From the NCBI GenBank assembly GCA_944321125.1, contig CALUKD010000006.1:91980-155979 (forward strand): 64,000 nt of DNA, read 5' to 3'. Under the pieces are notes generated by a model, which was not told the DNA's origin, ran no database searches, and worked only from the letters and a program-made list of their open reading frames with translations. Position numbers and translations under genes: made by a program. Source of the stretch: Candidatus Butyricimonas faecavium. Its GTDB lineage: Bacteria; Bacteroidota; Bacteroidia; Bacteroidales; Marinifilaceae. Position 1 is the first letter of the stretch. Each line of letters starts with the position of its first letter. Of the stretch, positions 35,163-43,923 are shown one piece after another.

Positions 35163-35786
35163 ATGGCTCGTTGTTATTCAAGTTTATTTAGTCGTTTGTC
35201 AGGGCAGATGGGACGTGTTATTTACTACCAAGTGGGGGATAGTCTTTATGCGCGAACCACTCCGGGGCAGGTGAAGGATTGTCGTTCCGAGTTGCAGTTG
35301 TATTACCGGGAGCGGATGAGGAAGACGGCTACTTTTTACGGGGTTATCCGGCAGACGTGGTTGGCCCGTATTTGGCAGATGTTGGGAGTGGCGGAGCATC
35401 GTTCGGGGTATAATCTTTTCTTGAAAGCTAATATGCGGGCATTTAACGGGGAGGGATTGTTGTATGATCTCGTGCATTTCAGTGCCGGAAGTTTGTTTTT
35501 ACCAAGCGAGTTCCGAGGATGTCGGGAGGGAGATAAGGTCCGTTTGACATGGAAGAACGAGAATGTGGTGAGGGGAGAACACGTGAGGGATGAGTTGTGG
35601 TGCGTGGTGATGACGGAAGACATGAAATTTCGGATTATAACTCCCGAATCAATGGGATGTATTCGCCAAGATGAGGAGGTGGAAATTGAGCTTTTGGAAG
35701 AGCGGGGAAAGAAGGTTCACTTGTATTGTTTTTTCGGTTCGGTAAATAGATGTGATTTTTCCGAGAATTTGCATCTGGTGTTGTAG
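35163..35786 (+). CDS. DUF6266-like protein, divergent copy
   Basis: 207 residues. The N-terminus (SSLFSRLSGQMGRVIYYQVGDSLYARTTPGQVKDCRSELQLYYRERM) follows the DUF6266 plan: a G-x-hydrophobic-hydrophobic strand, a YARTTP-like turn, then a helix. The middle YNLFLKANMRAFNGEG matches FYNAFVKANMGAV of the next gene. The rest is beta-rich. I see no signal peptide or membrane helix. The family has no known function. It lies 18 bases after the amidase and is probably co-transcribed. It is clearly paralogous to, but far diverged from, the following gene. Confidence 0.65.
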   Translation: MARCYSSLFSRLSGQMGRVIYYQVGDSLYARTTPGQVKDCRSELQLYYRERMRKTATFYGVIRQTWLARIWQMLGVAEHRSGYNLFLKANMRAFNGEGLLYDLVHFSAGSLFLPSEFRGCREGDKVRLTWKNENVVRGEHVRDELWCVVMTEDMKFRIITPESMGCIRQDEEVEIELLEERGKKVHLYCFFGSVNRCDFSENLHLVL

Positions 35787-35816
35787 TTTATATGTTGCAT
35801 TTTAAATTTTAATGTT

Positions 35817-36458
35817 ATGGCTTTATTTAAATCTTTTGTATTGGGGGACGTGAGGAAATCAGTGGCTAATATTACGATGTATGCCGGGGCAAACGGGTAT
35901 AGTATTGCCCGGGGGAAGAGAAACACGGTACGTAATCCGAGGACTCCGGGACAGTTGACGCAACGGGCGAAGATGAAAGCATTACAAAAGGTTTCGCTGT
36001 ATTTTGCTCCGGTGGCGGAACTCGGTTTTCCGGGACGAAGGGCTGGCACCACATTTTATAATGCTTTCGTGAAGGCAAATATGGGAGCCGTAATGGTTGA
36101 CGAGGAGTATAATCCCACCATTGATTATGAGAAAATCATGTGTGCCGAAGGGAGCTTGCAGGACGGAACGCTGACAGTGACGTTGAACGAGGATCAGAAT
36201 ATGGTGACGATTACTCAAGAGGCCCAAAGTCGTTGGTCGGTATTGGCTAGGCCGACAGACGTGCTGTACGTGGTGGTTTACGAAAAAACGAGTAACCAAA
36301 TTATCATGGAACCTTGTCGAAACCGTCAAGAGAATGGAATGACGACGATTACCCTGGATGATGGATGGGTAAAGGAGAATTTGGAGATTTATGCTTTCAT
36401 GTTGTCGAAGGATAAAAGGAAGGCATCGAACAGTAGGCGATTGACGATGAACAGTTGA
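35817..36458 (+). CDS. DUF6266 family protein
   Basis: 213 residues. The typical N-terminus VLGDVRKSVANITMYAGANGYSIARGKRNTVRNPRTPGQLTQRAKM contains the RNPRTPGQLTQRAKM signature, followed by FYNAFVKANMGAV and a beta-rich C-terminal half with WSVLARPTDVLYVVVYE. It has no export signal, is soluble, and its function is unknown. DUF6266 genes in Bacteroidetes are often next to amidase or holin genes (from memory), which suggests a product released on lysis. The gene ends the operon at a terminator shared with prs. Confidence 0.75.
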   Translation: MALFKSFVLGDVRKSVANITMYAGANGYSIARGKRNTVRNPRTPGQLTQRAKMKALQKVSLYFAPVAELGFPGRRAGTTFYNAFVKANMGAVMVDEEYNPTIDYEKIMCAEGSLQDGTLTVTLNEDQNMVTITQEAQSRWSVLARPTDVLYVVVYEKTSNQIIMEPCRNRQENGMTTITLDDGWVKENLEIYAFMLSKDKRKASNSRRLTMNS

Positions 36459-36474
36459 AAGTGAATGAAATGAC

Positions 36475-36508
36475 AAATGGCACCCTTTTTCAGGATGCCA
36501 TTTTTTAT
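36475..36508. terminator. Bidirectional terminator between DUF6266 gene and prs
   Basis: AAATGGCA (36475-36482) pairs with TGCCATTT (36496-36503), followed by a T-run on the plus strand. The minus-strand side has the matching A/T pattern. It lies between two convergent genes. Confidence 0.75.
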
Positions 36509-36524
36509 ATCATGAAGCATGAAT

Positions 36525-37463
36525 TTACATGAGGAAGTGATCACTGATCGATTTATGCTCGTAGATGTTGCGGATCGTGTCGGCAAACATAGGAGCGATC
36601 GGTAATACTTTTATTTTTGAGCAAGGTTGTTTCTGAGGGATAGAATCGGTGAAGATGACTTCCGTTAGTTTTGATTTTTCGATATTTTCGTATGCCTTGC
36701 CGGAAAGAACTGCATGGGTGGCTACGGCACGTACGCTGGCAGCTCCATTGTCGATAAGCATATCAGCTGCTTTGCAAATTGTTCCGGCCGTATCGATCAT
36801 GTCATCGACCACGATAATATTTTTGCCCTCTACATCCCCGATTACTTTCATGTCGGCAACTTCATTTGCCCGAATACGGGTTTTATGGCAGATAATCAAC
36901 CCTGAATCAAAGTATTTTGCCCAAGAATTTGCTCTTTTGGCTCCACCGATATCAGGGGAAGCTATGGCAAAATCACGTAATCCTAATGATTTGATATAAG
37001 GGATTAAGACTGTAGAACCGTACAAGTGATCCACGGGAACATCGAAGAATCCCTGAATTTGGTCAGCGTGTAAATCCATGGTGATAATCCGGTCGACTCC
37101 GGCAGCTTGTAGCATGTTGGCTACTAGTTTGGCTCCAATAGCGACACGCGGTTTATCTTTCCGGTCTTGACGCGCAAACCCGAAGTAGGGGATTACGGCG
37201 ATTACCTTGTAAGCGGATGCTCTTTTAGCAGCATCGATCATCAAGAGTAATTCCATGAGGTTATCACTGGGCGGGAAGGTCGATTGCACGATAAACACGT
37301 GCTCGCCTCTCACCGTTTCGTCGAATGACGTGACGAATTCTCCGTCACTAAATTTAGTAAACGTTTTTTTACCGAGTTCCAGCCCTAGAGAACTAGCAAT
37401 ACTTTCTGCAATATATTGACTATTCTCTCCGGCGAAAACTTTAATTTCGGGAAGATTTGACAT
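36525..37463 (-). CDS. prs: Ribose-phosphate pyrophosphokinase
   Basis: 312 residues from the ATG at 37463 (MSNLPEIKVFAG). A longer in-frame start at 37520 is rejected because the promoter boxes lie at 37491-37521, inside that extension. The PRPP synthetase fold is complete: KVIAVIPYFGFARQDRKDKP with the ATP-binding region, DLHADQIQGFF, then the PRPP-binding loop NIIVVDDMIDTAGTICKAAD. The enzyme makes PRPP for nucleotide, His and Trp synthesis. It is a single-gene unit divergent from the M20 dipeptidase gene. Confidence 0.96.
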   Translation of the reverse strand: MSNLPEIKVFAGENSQYIAESIASSLGLELGKKTFTKFSDGEFVTSFDETVRGEHVFIVQSTFPPSDNLMELLLMIDAAKRASAYKVIAVIPYFGFARQDRKDKPRVAIGAKLVANMLQAAGVDRIITMDLHADQIQGFFDVPVDHLYGSTVLIPYIKSLGLRDFAIASPDIGGAKRANSWAKYFDSGLIICHKTRIRANEVADMKVIGDVEGKNIIVVDDMIDTAGTICKAADMLIDNGAASVRAVATHAVLSGKAYENIEKSKLTEVIFTDSIPQKQPCSKIKVLPIAPMFADTIRNIYEHKSISDHFLM

Positions 37464-37490
37464 ATCTAATTCATTAGTTGAAACACTTGG

Positions 37491-37521
37491 CAAAAGTATG
37501 AAATTATTTTGTTCCACCAAA
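37491..37521 (-). promoter_or_regulatory. prs: prs promoter
   Basis: Read on the minus strand: TTTG (37521-37518), 19 bases, TACTTTTG (37498-37491). Consensus spacing and boxes. It fixes the prs start at 37463. Confidence 0.75.
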
Positions 37522-37541
37522 GGAATTTAGCGGAACAGTTG

Positions 37542-37573
37542 TTTGATCCCTTCGATCGAATATATTATATTTG
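37542..37573 (+). promoter_or_regulatory. Promoter of the M20 dipeptidase gene
   Basis: TTTG at 37542-37545, 20 bases, TATATTTG at 37566-37573. Perfect consensus, about 58 bases before the ATG. Confidence 0.75.
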
Positions 37574-37630
37574 TTCCAACAAGAAGTTGTGGGGGTAGTT
37601 ATAATTTTATTAATTAATATATTCAAATAG

Positions 37631-39004
37631 ATGGAAGAAATTAAAAAGTACGTGGAAGAGAACAAGGAACGTTTCTTGAACGAGTTATTCGAGTTGATTC
37701 GCATACCTTCAATCTCTTCGTTATCTGAGCATAAGCCAGATATGTATCGTTGTGCTGAGCAATGGACAAAAATCATGTTAGCTGCCGGAGCGGATCGGGC
37801 AGAAGTGTATGAGACCGAGGGTAATCCGGTTGCTTACGGGGAGAAAATCATTGATCCGGCTCTTCCTACGGTGCTGGTGTACGGGCACATGGATGTGATG
37901 CCGGTTGACCCGATTGAGTTGTGGAATACGAAACCTTTCGAGCCGGTTATTAAAGACGGTAAGATTTGGGCTCGCGGGGCTGATGATGATAAAGGTCAGG
38001 CTTTTATGCATGCGAAAGCATTCGAATATTTGGTGAAATCCGGGAAGTTGAACTGTAACGTGAAGTTCATGATCGAGGGAGAAGAGGAAATCGGTTCTCC
38101 AAGTCTTCCCAAATTCTGCCGGGATCATAAGGATATGTTGAAGGCGGATGTGATTTTGGTTTCCGATACCAGTATGATTGGTCGGGATATTCCTTCAATT
38201 ACCACAGGATTAAGAGGTTTGGCCTATTGGCAAGTTGAAGTTACCGGTCCGAATGCTGATTTGCATTCCGGTATTTTCGGGGGGGCAGTAGCCAATCCGA
38301 TCAACGTGTTGTGTAAGATGATCGCTGATATGCAAGATGAAAAAGGACATATCACGATCCCCGGATTTTATGATGACGTGTTGGAAGTAAGTGCTGAAGA
38401 ACGCGAGAAAATGGCGAAGGCTCCTTTCAATTTGGAAAATTATAAGAAGTCATTGGATATTAAGGAAGTAAAAGGTGAGGAAGGATTCACGACCAACGAA
38501 CGCACGGGTATCCGTCCGACATTCGATGTTTGTGGAATCTGGGGTGGTTATACGGGAGAAGGCGCTAAGACGGTGTTGCCTTCTAAGGCATATGCTAAGA
38601 TTAGCTGCCGTTTGGTTCCGAACCAGAAACACGAGAAGATTGCGAAATTGTTCAAGGAATATTTCGAATCGATCGCTCCGGATTACGTGAAGGTAAAAGT
38701 AGATTATCTGCATGGCGGACCTTCTTATGTTTGCCCGATTGATCTTCCGGCATATAAGGCTGCCGAGAAGGCATACGAGGAAGTATACGGTAAGCAACCC
38801 GTTCCTGTTCGTTCTGGTGGTAGTATTCCAATTATTGCCACTTTCGAGGAGGTGTTGGGAATCAAGTCCGTGCTGATGGGCTTCGGTTTGGGGTCTGATG
38901 CAATCCACTCTCCGAACGAGAATTATCCGTTAGAACAATTCTTTAATGGAATCACGACAATTCCGTTATTCTACAAGTATTTCGGAGAGATTATGAAGAA
39001 ATAA
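37631..39004 (+). CDS. M20 family dipeptidase
   Basis: 457 residues. The di-zinc M20 fold is intact: VLVYGHMDVMPVDP with the first His/Asp, WARGADDDKGQAFMHAKAFEYL with the bridging Asp, EGEEEIGSPSLPKF with the catalytic Glu pair, and the lid/dimerisation domain starting LRGLAYWQVEVTGPNADLHSG. There is no signal peptide, so it is cytoplasmic. It probably hydrolyses dipeptides or acylated amino acids (CNDP2-like). It has its own promoter and terminator, so it is separate from the following SusCD operon. Confidence 0.93.
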   Translation: MEEIKKYVEENKERFLNELFELIRIPSISSLSEHKPDMYRCAEQWTKIMLAAGADRAEVYETEGNPVAYGEKIIDPALPTVLVYGHMDVMPVDPIELWNTKPFEPVIKDGKIWARGADDDKGQAFMHAKAFEYLVKSGKLNCNVKFMIEGEEEIGSPSLPKFCRDHKDMLKADVILVSDTSMIGRDIPSITTGLRGLAYWQVEVTGPNADLHSGIFGGAVANPINVLCKMIADMQDEKGHITIPGFYDDVLEVSAEEREKMAKAPFNLENYKKSLDIKEVKGEEGFTTNERTGIRPTFDVCGIWGGYTGEGAKTVLPSKAYAKISCRLVPNQKHEKIAKLFKEYFESIAPDYVKVKVDYLHGGPSYVCPIDLPAYKAAEKAYEEVYGKQPVPVRSGGSIPIIATFEEVLGIKSVLMGFGLGSDAIHSPNENYPLEQFFNGITTIPLFYKYFGEIMKK

Positions 39005-39029
39005 GTTTTGTAGGTAATATAATTTGAAC

Positions 39030-39066
39030 CCCCTCATTTTACGATTGTAAGGTGAGGGGATTTTTT
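39030..39066 (+). terminator. Terminator after the M20 gene (copy 1 of a repeated terminator)
   Basis: CCCCTCATTTTAC (39030-39042) pairs with GTAAGGTGAGGGG (39047-39059), followed by a run of T. Its core is nearly identical to the terminator after the PKD-like gene at 46263-46302. Confidence 0.92.
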
Positions 39067-39094
39067 TATTAAAAAAATATACCTAATTTTAGGG

Positions 39095-39126
39095 ATTGTT
39101 TGATTTTTTTCTATATTATATTTTTG
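39095..39126 (+). promoter_or_regulatory. Promoter of the SusC/SusD operon
   Basis: ATTG (39095-39098), 20 bases, TATTTTTG (39119-39126). It matches the Bacteroidetes consensus, with the SusC ATG about 75 bases downstream. Confidence 0.65.
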
Positions 39127-39200
39127 TTGCCCGTTGATGGTGATGATTTATTATTCAGAAAGATTTAAAAGAATTAAGTAACAAACAATCCAATCGAATT

Positions 39201-42200
39201 ATGAAAAAACGAAGGATTCAACAACTGCTGAAAAAAGCGAAGGTATTGGCGTTATTGATGTTTTGGGGATTTTGTTGTTGTTCTTTTTCGATTTACGCCC
39301 AGGATTCAACGCGTGTAAATCAAAAACAGGAACTGCGGCTTCATGGGAAGGTGACAGATGAACGGAAAAATCCTTTGCCGGGGGTGACCGTGAGGATAAA
39401 GGATGTCCTGATTGGGGTGGCGACGGATAAGGATGGGAAATATTCTATTCTGGTGCCGAAGAGGATAGCCAAGCCAGTGTTAGTATTTTCTTTTGTTGGG
39501 ATGACATCCAAAGAGATTCCCTATTCGGGGAATGATGAAATAAATGTAATCTTGGTGGAAGAACAAGCGGAAATTAACGAGGTGGTGGTGACGGGTATGT
39601 TTAATCGCCGGGTGGAAAGTTTTACGGGTGCAGCCACAACTTTTAAAAGAGAGGATATTTTACGGGTGGGGAATCAGAATTTGATCAAGAGTTTAAAAAA
39701 CTTAGATCCGGCATTCCAAATTATGGAGAATTTGGAATTTGGTAGCGATCCAAACCGTATGCCTACTGTTCAATTGCGAGGACAGACTTCATTTCCAAAT
39801 TTGCAAGGAGAGTATGAAAATAATCCCAACCAGCCTTTGTTTATTTTGGATGGTTTTGAGACAACCCTTGAGAAAGTGTATGATCTTGATATGAACCGGG
39901 TGGCCAGTGTTACTTTGTTGAAAGATGCTGCAGCGAAAGCAATTTACGGTTCTAAGGCCGGAAACGGAGTGGTGGTTATCGAAACCATTCGTCCGAAATC
40001 GGGAGAGTTACGGGTGTATTATTCAGGTGATTTTGGGATTGAAGCTCCTGATTTGACCGGTTATGATTTAATGAATGCCGAGGAAAAGTTAGCGTATGAA
40101 GTACAGATCGGTATGTACGGGCCTGCCAGTGGGGTGATTACTGCTTACGATTCGTACAAGAAAGTATATGATGATGTGGCACGAGGGGTGGATACTTACT
40201 GGCTTTCTCAGCCGCTTCGCACGGGGTTTAGCAATAAGCATTCTCTGACATTAGAGGGGGGAGATGAGCGGATGCGTTACCAATTTGGTTTGTATTACAA
40301 TAACGTGGCGGGGGTAATGAAAAAGTCTGACCGTAGTACACTGAATGTTAACACGACTCTTTCGTATTCATATAAAAGTCTTCTTTTCCGGAACACGGTT
40401 GAGTTTTCTCGGAATTGGTCGAAAAATTCTCCTTACGGGGATTTCGCGGAGTATACGTCGTTGAATCCATATTGGGCTCCTTATGATGATGAAGGAAATT
40501 TGATCAAAGAATTCACTGTTCACAAAGGAGAAGGAGAGGGGAGCGCTTACGAACATCACTATTATAATCCGCTTTATAATGCAACGTTGAATACAAAGGA
40601 TGAGTCCGGTTATACGGAGGTGCGGGATAATTTTTCGGTGGACTGGCGTATTAATGAGGCTTTTCGAGCCGTGGGAAGTTTTGGATATTCCCGAAGAGAA
40701 GGAAGTGCGGATGTTTTTTATCCGGCCAGTCACACAAAATTCATCCATTACGATGAGAATGGGATGAGTGACCGTAAAGGCCAATACACGAAAAAAGATG
40801 AATCTTCGGAGTCGGTATCTTTGCAAGCCGGATTGAATTTCAATAAAACTTTCGGGAGTCATTTAATTTTTGCCAATGTGACATGGAATATCTCGACTTC
40901 GAGGTCCTTGTCGACAACCGTGGTGGCGGAGGGGTTCGGTAACGATTATATGGATGATATTTCTTTCGGTACGAATTACGAGAAAAACGGTAAGCCGCAA
41001 GGAAGTAATAGTAAGTTGAGGGAAATCGGTATTATCGGAGCTCTCAATTATTCATATGCGGATCGCTATCTTTTTGATGCTTCACTTCGAAGAAGTGCTT
41101 CCTCGGCTTATGGGAAAGATAGTCGTTGGGGTACATTCTGGTCTCTGGGAGTAGGGTGGAACCTCCACCACGAACCTTTTCTGGAGGGGAGCGAGTGGAT
41201 ACAGAATCTGAAATTGCGTGCTTCATTGGGGTATACGGGCACTCAGAATGTCGATCCCTCGCAATCTAGAGCACGTTACCGGTATTACGACTACACGTAT
41301 AGCGATAAAATCGGGGCGCAATTGGTGGCTATTCCTAATGATAAGTTGCAGTGGCAGAAGAATAAAGACTATAATTTCGGATTAGATTTGTCCCTCAAGC
41401 GTTTTTTTACTCTTCGGATGGATTACTATATTCAGCGTACGGAGAATTTACTTTCGAATATTTCGATTCCGCCTTCAACAGGTTTCCAGAGCTATATGGA
41501 AAATCTGGGTATTATCGAGAATCATGGTTATGAGATTGCTTTACAGGTTACTCCTTGGCGTAACGATAAGCAGAGGGCATACGTGTCTCTTTCGGCAACA
41601 GGGTTACATAATGACAATAAAATAAAAAAAATATACGATATTTTCAAGAATAGTAATGAGGAGCAGAATGGCTCTTACGAGCGTTTCGATGAGGGAGATG
41701 AGGATATCTCTTCTCCGGAAGTGATTAAGAAGTATATTAACCGTTTCACGAAGCCGGCTACGCTGTATTACGAGGGATGTTCTATGACTGCGATCTGGGG
41801 AATGCGTTCTTTGGGGATCGATCCGGCATCGGGAAGGGAGATGTATTTGACGAAAGATGGGAAGAGCGATTATACGTGGAGTTCGGCAGATCAGGTTGTG
41901 ATTGGAGATTCTTCTCCAAAATTGAGCGGTTCCTTGGGGTTGAATGCCGGATACAGGGGATTCAGTTTGTCGGTTTCATGTAGTTATAAACTGGGGGGTG
42001 ATCTTTACAACCAGTCGTTGATTTCTCGCGTGGAGAACGTGACCGGGTTGGAGAATCTTGACCGTCGGATATATAAGGCTTGGCAAAAAATTGGAGACGT
42101 GGCTCCTTACCGGGTGACGGTGTTCGATTCCAGAATCTCCAATTATACGATGCCGACTTCTCGTTTTGTTCAGAAGAATAACGAACTTTATATCTCTTCC

Positions 42201-42377
42201 ATGAATGTGGGGTACGAGTTCTCGAAGGAGTCGTGGATTCGGCGGGTTGCTTTGGAACGGTTGAAGATCTCATTCTATATGAATGAGTTGTTGCGCGTGT
42301 CGAGTGTTGACATAGAGCGAGGGACATCTTATCCATTTGCCCGGAATTTTTCGTTTGAGTTACAAGCAACTTTTTAA
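39201..42377 (+). CDS. SusC/RagA-type TonB-linked outer membrane protein
   Basis: 1058 residues. Signal peptide (to about residue 36, ending YAQ), carboxypeptidase-regulatory-like domain (LHGKVTDERKNPLPGVTVRIKDVLIGVATDKDGKYSI), TonB box and plug (INEVVVTGMFNRRVESFTGAATTFKRED; PLFILDGFETTLEKVYDLDMNRVASVTLLKDAAAKAIYGSKAGNGVVVIET), then the barrel ending ARNFSFELQATF. There is no N-terminal STN (secretin/TonB) domain, so it does not use a FecR/FecI-type signalling route. It imports an unknown oligosaccharide, peptide or other large nutrient together with the SusD partner. The SusD gene follows after 18 bases. Confidence 0.95.
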   Translation: MKKRRIQQLLKKAKVLALLMFWGFCCCSFSIYAQDSTRVNQKQELRLHGKVTDERKNPLPGVTVRIKDVLIGVATDKDGKYSILVPKRIAKPVLVFSFVGMTSKEIPYSGNDEINVILVEEQAEINEVVVTGMFNRRVESFTGAATTFKREDILRVGNQNLIKSLKNLDPAFQIMENLEFGSDPNRMPTVQLRGQTSFPNLQGEYENNPNQPLFILDGFETTLEKVYDLDMNRVASVTLLKDAAAKAIYGSKAGNGVVVIETIRPKSGELRVYYSGDFGIEAPDLTGYDLMNAEEKLAYEVQIGMYGPASGVITAYDSYKKVYDDVARGVDTYWLSQPLRTGFSNKHSLTLEGGDERMRYQFGLYYNNVAGVMKKSDRSTLNVNTTLSYSYKSLLFRNTVEFSRNWSKNSPYGDFAEYTSLNPYWAPYDDEGNLIKEFTVHKGEGEGSAYEHHYYNPLYNATLNTKDESGYTEVRDNFSVDWRINEAFRAVGSFGYSRREGSADVFYPASHTKFIHYDENGMSDRKGQYTKKDESSESVSLQAGLNFNKTFGSHLIFANVTWNISTSRSLSTTVVAEGFGNDYMDDISFGTNYEKNGKPQGSNSKLREIGIIGALNYSYADRYLFDASLRRSASSAYGKDSRWGTFWSLGVGWNLHHEPFLEGSEWIQNLKLRASLGYTGTQNVDPSQSRARYRYYDYTYSDKIGAQLVAIPNDKLQWQKNKDYNFGLDLSLKRFFTLRMDYYIQRTENLLSNISIPPSTGFQSYMENLGIIENHGYEIALQVTPWRNDKQRAYVSLSATGLHNDNKIKKIYDIFKNSNEEQNGSYERFDEGDEDISSPEVIKKYINRFTKPATLYYEGCSMTAIWGMRSLGIDPASGREMYLTKDGKSDYTWSSADQVVIGDSSPKLSGSLGLNAGYRGFSLSVSCSYKLGGDLYNQSLISRVENVTGLENLDRRIYKAWQKIGDVAPYRVTVFDSRISNYTMPTSRFVQKNNELYISSMNVGYEFSKESWIRRVALERLKISFYMNELLRVSSVDIERGTSYPFARNFSFELQATF

Positions 42378-42395
42378 ATTATTAACAACAAGAGC

Positions 42396-43904
42396 ATGAA
42401 AAGATTAAGCATCATAATGTTAACTGTAGCTGTATTTCTTTGTACGGCATGCGATGATTGGTTGGACGTGAGCGCTTCCTCTGAATTAGATCGTTCGGAA
42501 TTGTTCAAAAGTGAGAATGGTTACGGGGAAGCATTGATCGGTATATATGCCAAGTTGTGCGATAAGTCGTTATATGGGCGAGAGCTTACTTTCAATATGG
42601 CAGACGTGCTGGCGGGTTATTACAAGTTGACATCAACTACCGGTAACGGTTATTGGTATAGGTATAGTTATGCTGACCCCTCGAATACGAGTGCAGCGGA
42701 TTGGAATGAGAATTATACCGAGGATATTTGGAGTAACATATACGCACAGATTGCGAATTTGAATTCTTTGCTGGAGACGATTGACGAGAATAAAAACGTT
42801 TTTTCTGATGACAATTACAACCTCATAAAAGGGGAGGCTTTGGGATTGCGGGGATTTCTCCATTTTGAATTGTTGCGCTTGTTTGCAGTGGCTTATCCGC
42901 TTGGGAAAGACAGTGAGTCGATTCCTTACGTAACACGTTTGACTCATTCGGTGACACCGTTGTTCACGCAGGAGGATGCGATTTCAGCAATGTTGTCCGA
43001 TTTGAACAATGCTAAAATATTGATGGCTAATGATCCGATACGTTTGGGAATGACTCCGGCTTCTTGTTTGGCCTCGTTGCCTTCCGGAGAGTTTTTGGCA
43101 GAAGACAATATCCCGACTTGGTATAACCGTCGTTTCCGTTTTAATTATTATGCGACTGTGGCAACGATGGCACGGGTTTATTTGTGGAAGGGTGACCGGG
43201 AGAACGCGTTACTTTGTGCACAGGAGGTGATCCGTGACCAAGAAACAAAATTCCCTTGGGTACAAAAAGAGAATTTGATCCATATCGGTGATCTGAATAC
43301 AGCTAATAATTACCGCAATCAGGATAGAACTTTTGCCACAGAGCATATTTTTTCGTTGAATATCACGGATCTGGAGGATTGTATGGATGGATATATCCAA
43401 GGAGGGCTTGAGGATTTCTCTACGGTTGATACCCGGTTGGGAGCTTTGGGCGAAGATCGGTCTGGCGTGTACGAAGAAAATACAGCAGACGTACGTTATC
43501 AATATTGGTTTGAGCCTTATATGGATTATTTTTTGATTGCAAAGTTTTACCAAAACACGATTACAGCTCGTTATTTCCAAGAGCGAGTCCCCTTGATACG
43601 TCTGTCTGAAATGTATTACATTGCGGCAGAATGTGCAACTACTACTTCGGATGGCGTGGATTATTTAGAGAAAGTACGGTCTAATCGCGGATTGGCGAGT
43701 TTTCCCTTGAACCGTTCAATGTCGCGGGAGGAATTGTTGAAAGAGATTCGCAAGGAGTATCAAAAGGAATTCTGGGGTGAGGGACAATTATGGTTTTACT
43801 ATAAACGTAATTCCATTACAGATTTCTCAGAGTACATGACAAATATTGATTTCTTTACTTTTAAGATCCCCGATACGGAGGAGTCAACGGCAGGACGGGA
43901 ATAA
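42396..43904 (+). CDS. SusD/RagB-type nutrient-binding lipoprotein
   Basis: 502 residues with a lipobox LCTAC (lipid-modified C19), followed by DDWLDVSASSELDRSELF, the usual SusD beginning. TPR-like helices dominate (residues about 60-180), and RVPLIRLSEMYYIAAECA is the conserved SusD C-terminal motif, followed by LEKVRSNRG. It caps the SusC barrel as the substrate-binding lid on the cell surface. Members of this operon with DUF4843 and PKD-like lipoproteins typically lack glycosidases, so the substrate cannot be inferred. Confidence 0.93.
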   Translation: MKRLSIIMLTVAVFLCTACDDWLDVSASSELDRSELFKSENGYGEALIGIYAKLCDKSLYGRELTFNMADVLAGYYKLTSTTGNGYWYRYSYADPSNTSAADWNENYTEDIWSNIYAQIANLNSLLETIDENKNVFSDDNYNLIKGEALGLRGFLHFELLRLFAVAYPLGKDSESIPYVTRLTHSVTPLFTQEDAISAMLSDLNNAKILMANDPIRLGMTPASCLASLPSGEFLAEDNIPTWYNRRFRFNYYATVATMARVYLWKGDRENALLCAQEVIRDQETKFPWVQKENLIHIGDLNTANNYRNQDRTFATEHIFSLNITDLEDCMDGYIQGGLEDFSTVDTRLGALGEDRSGVYEENTADVRYQYWFEPYMDYFLIAKFYQNTITARYFQERVPLIRLSEMYYIAAECATTTSDGVDYLEKVRSNRGLASFPLNRSMSREELLKEIRKEYQKEFWGEGQLWFYYKRNSITDFSEYMTNIDFFTFKIPDTEESTAGRE

Positions 43905-43923
43905 TTTTATGGAAAAATAGGAA

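Noticed and set aside
33000..37000. Prophage or tailocin around the lysis cassette
   Set aside because: No capsid, tail, portal, terminase or repressor-like gene is present on either side; the neighbours are pirin and prs.
37463..37520. Extended start of prs at 37520
   Set aside because: The prs promoter boxes lie within this extension, so it cannot be translated from that promoter.
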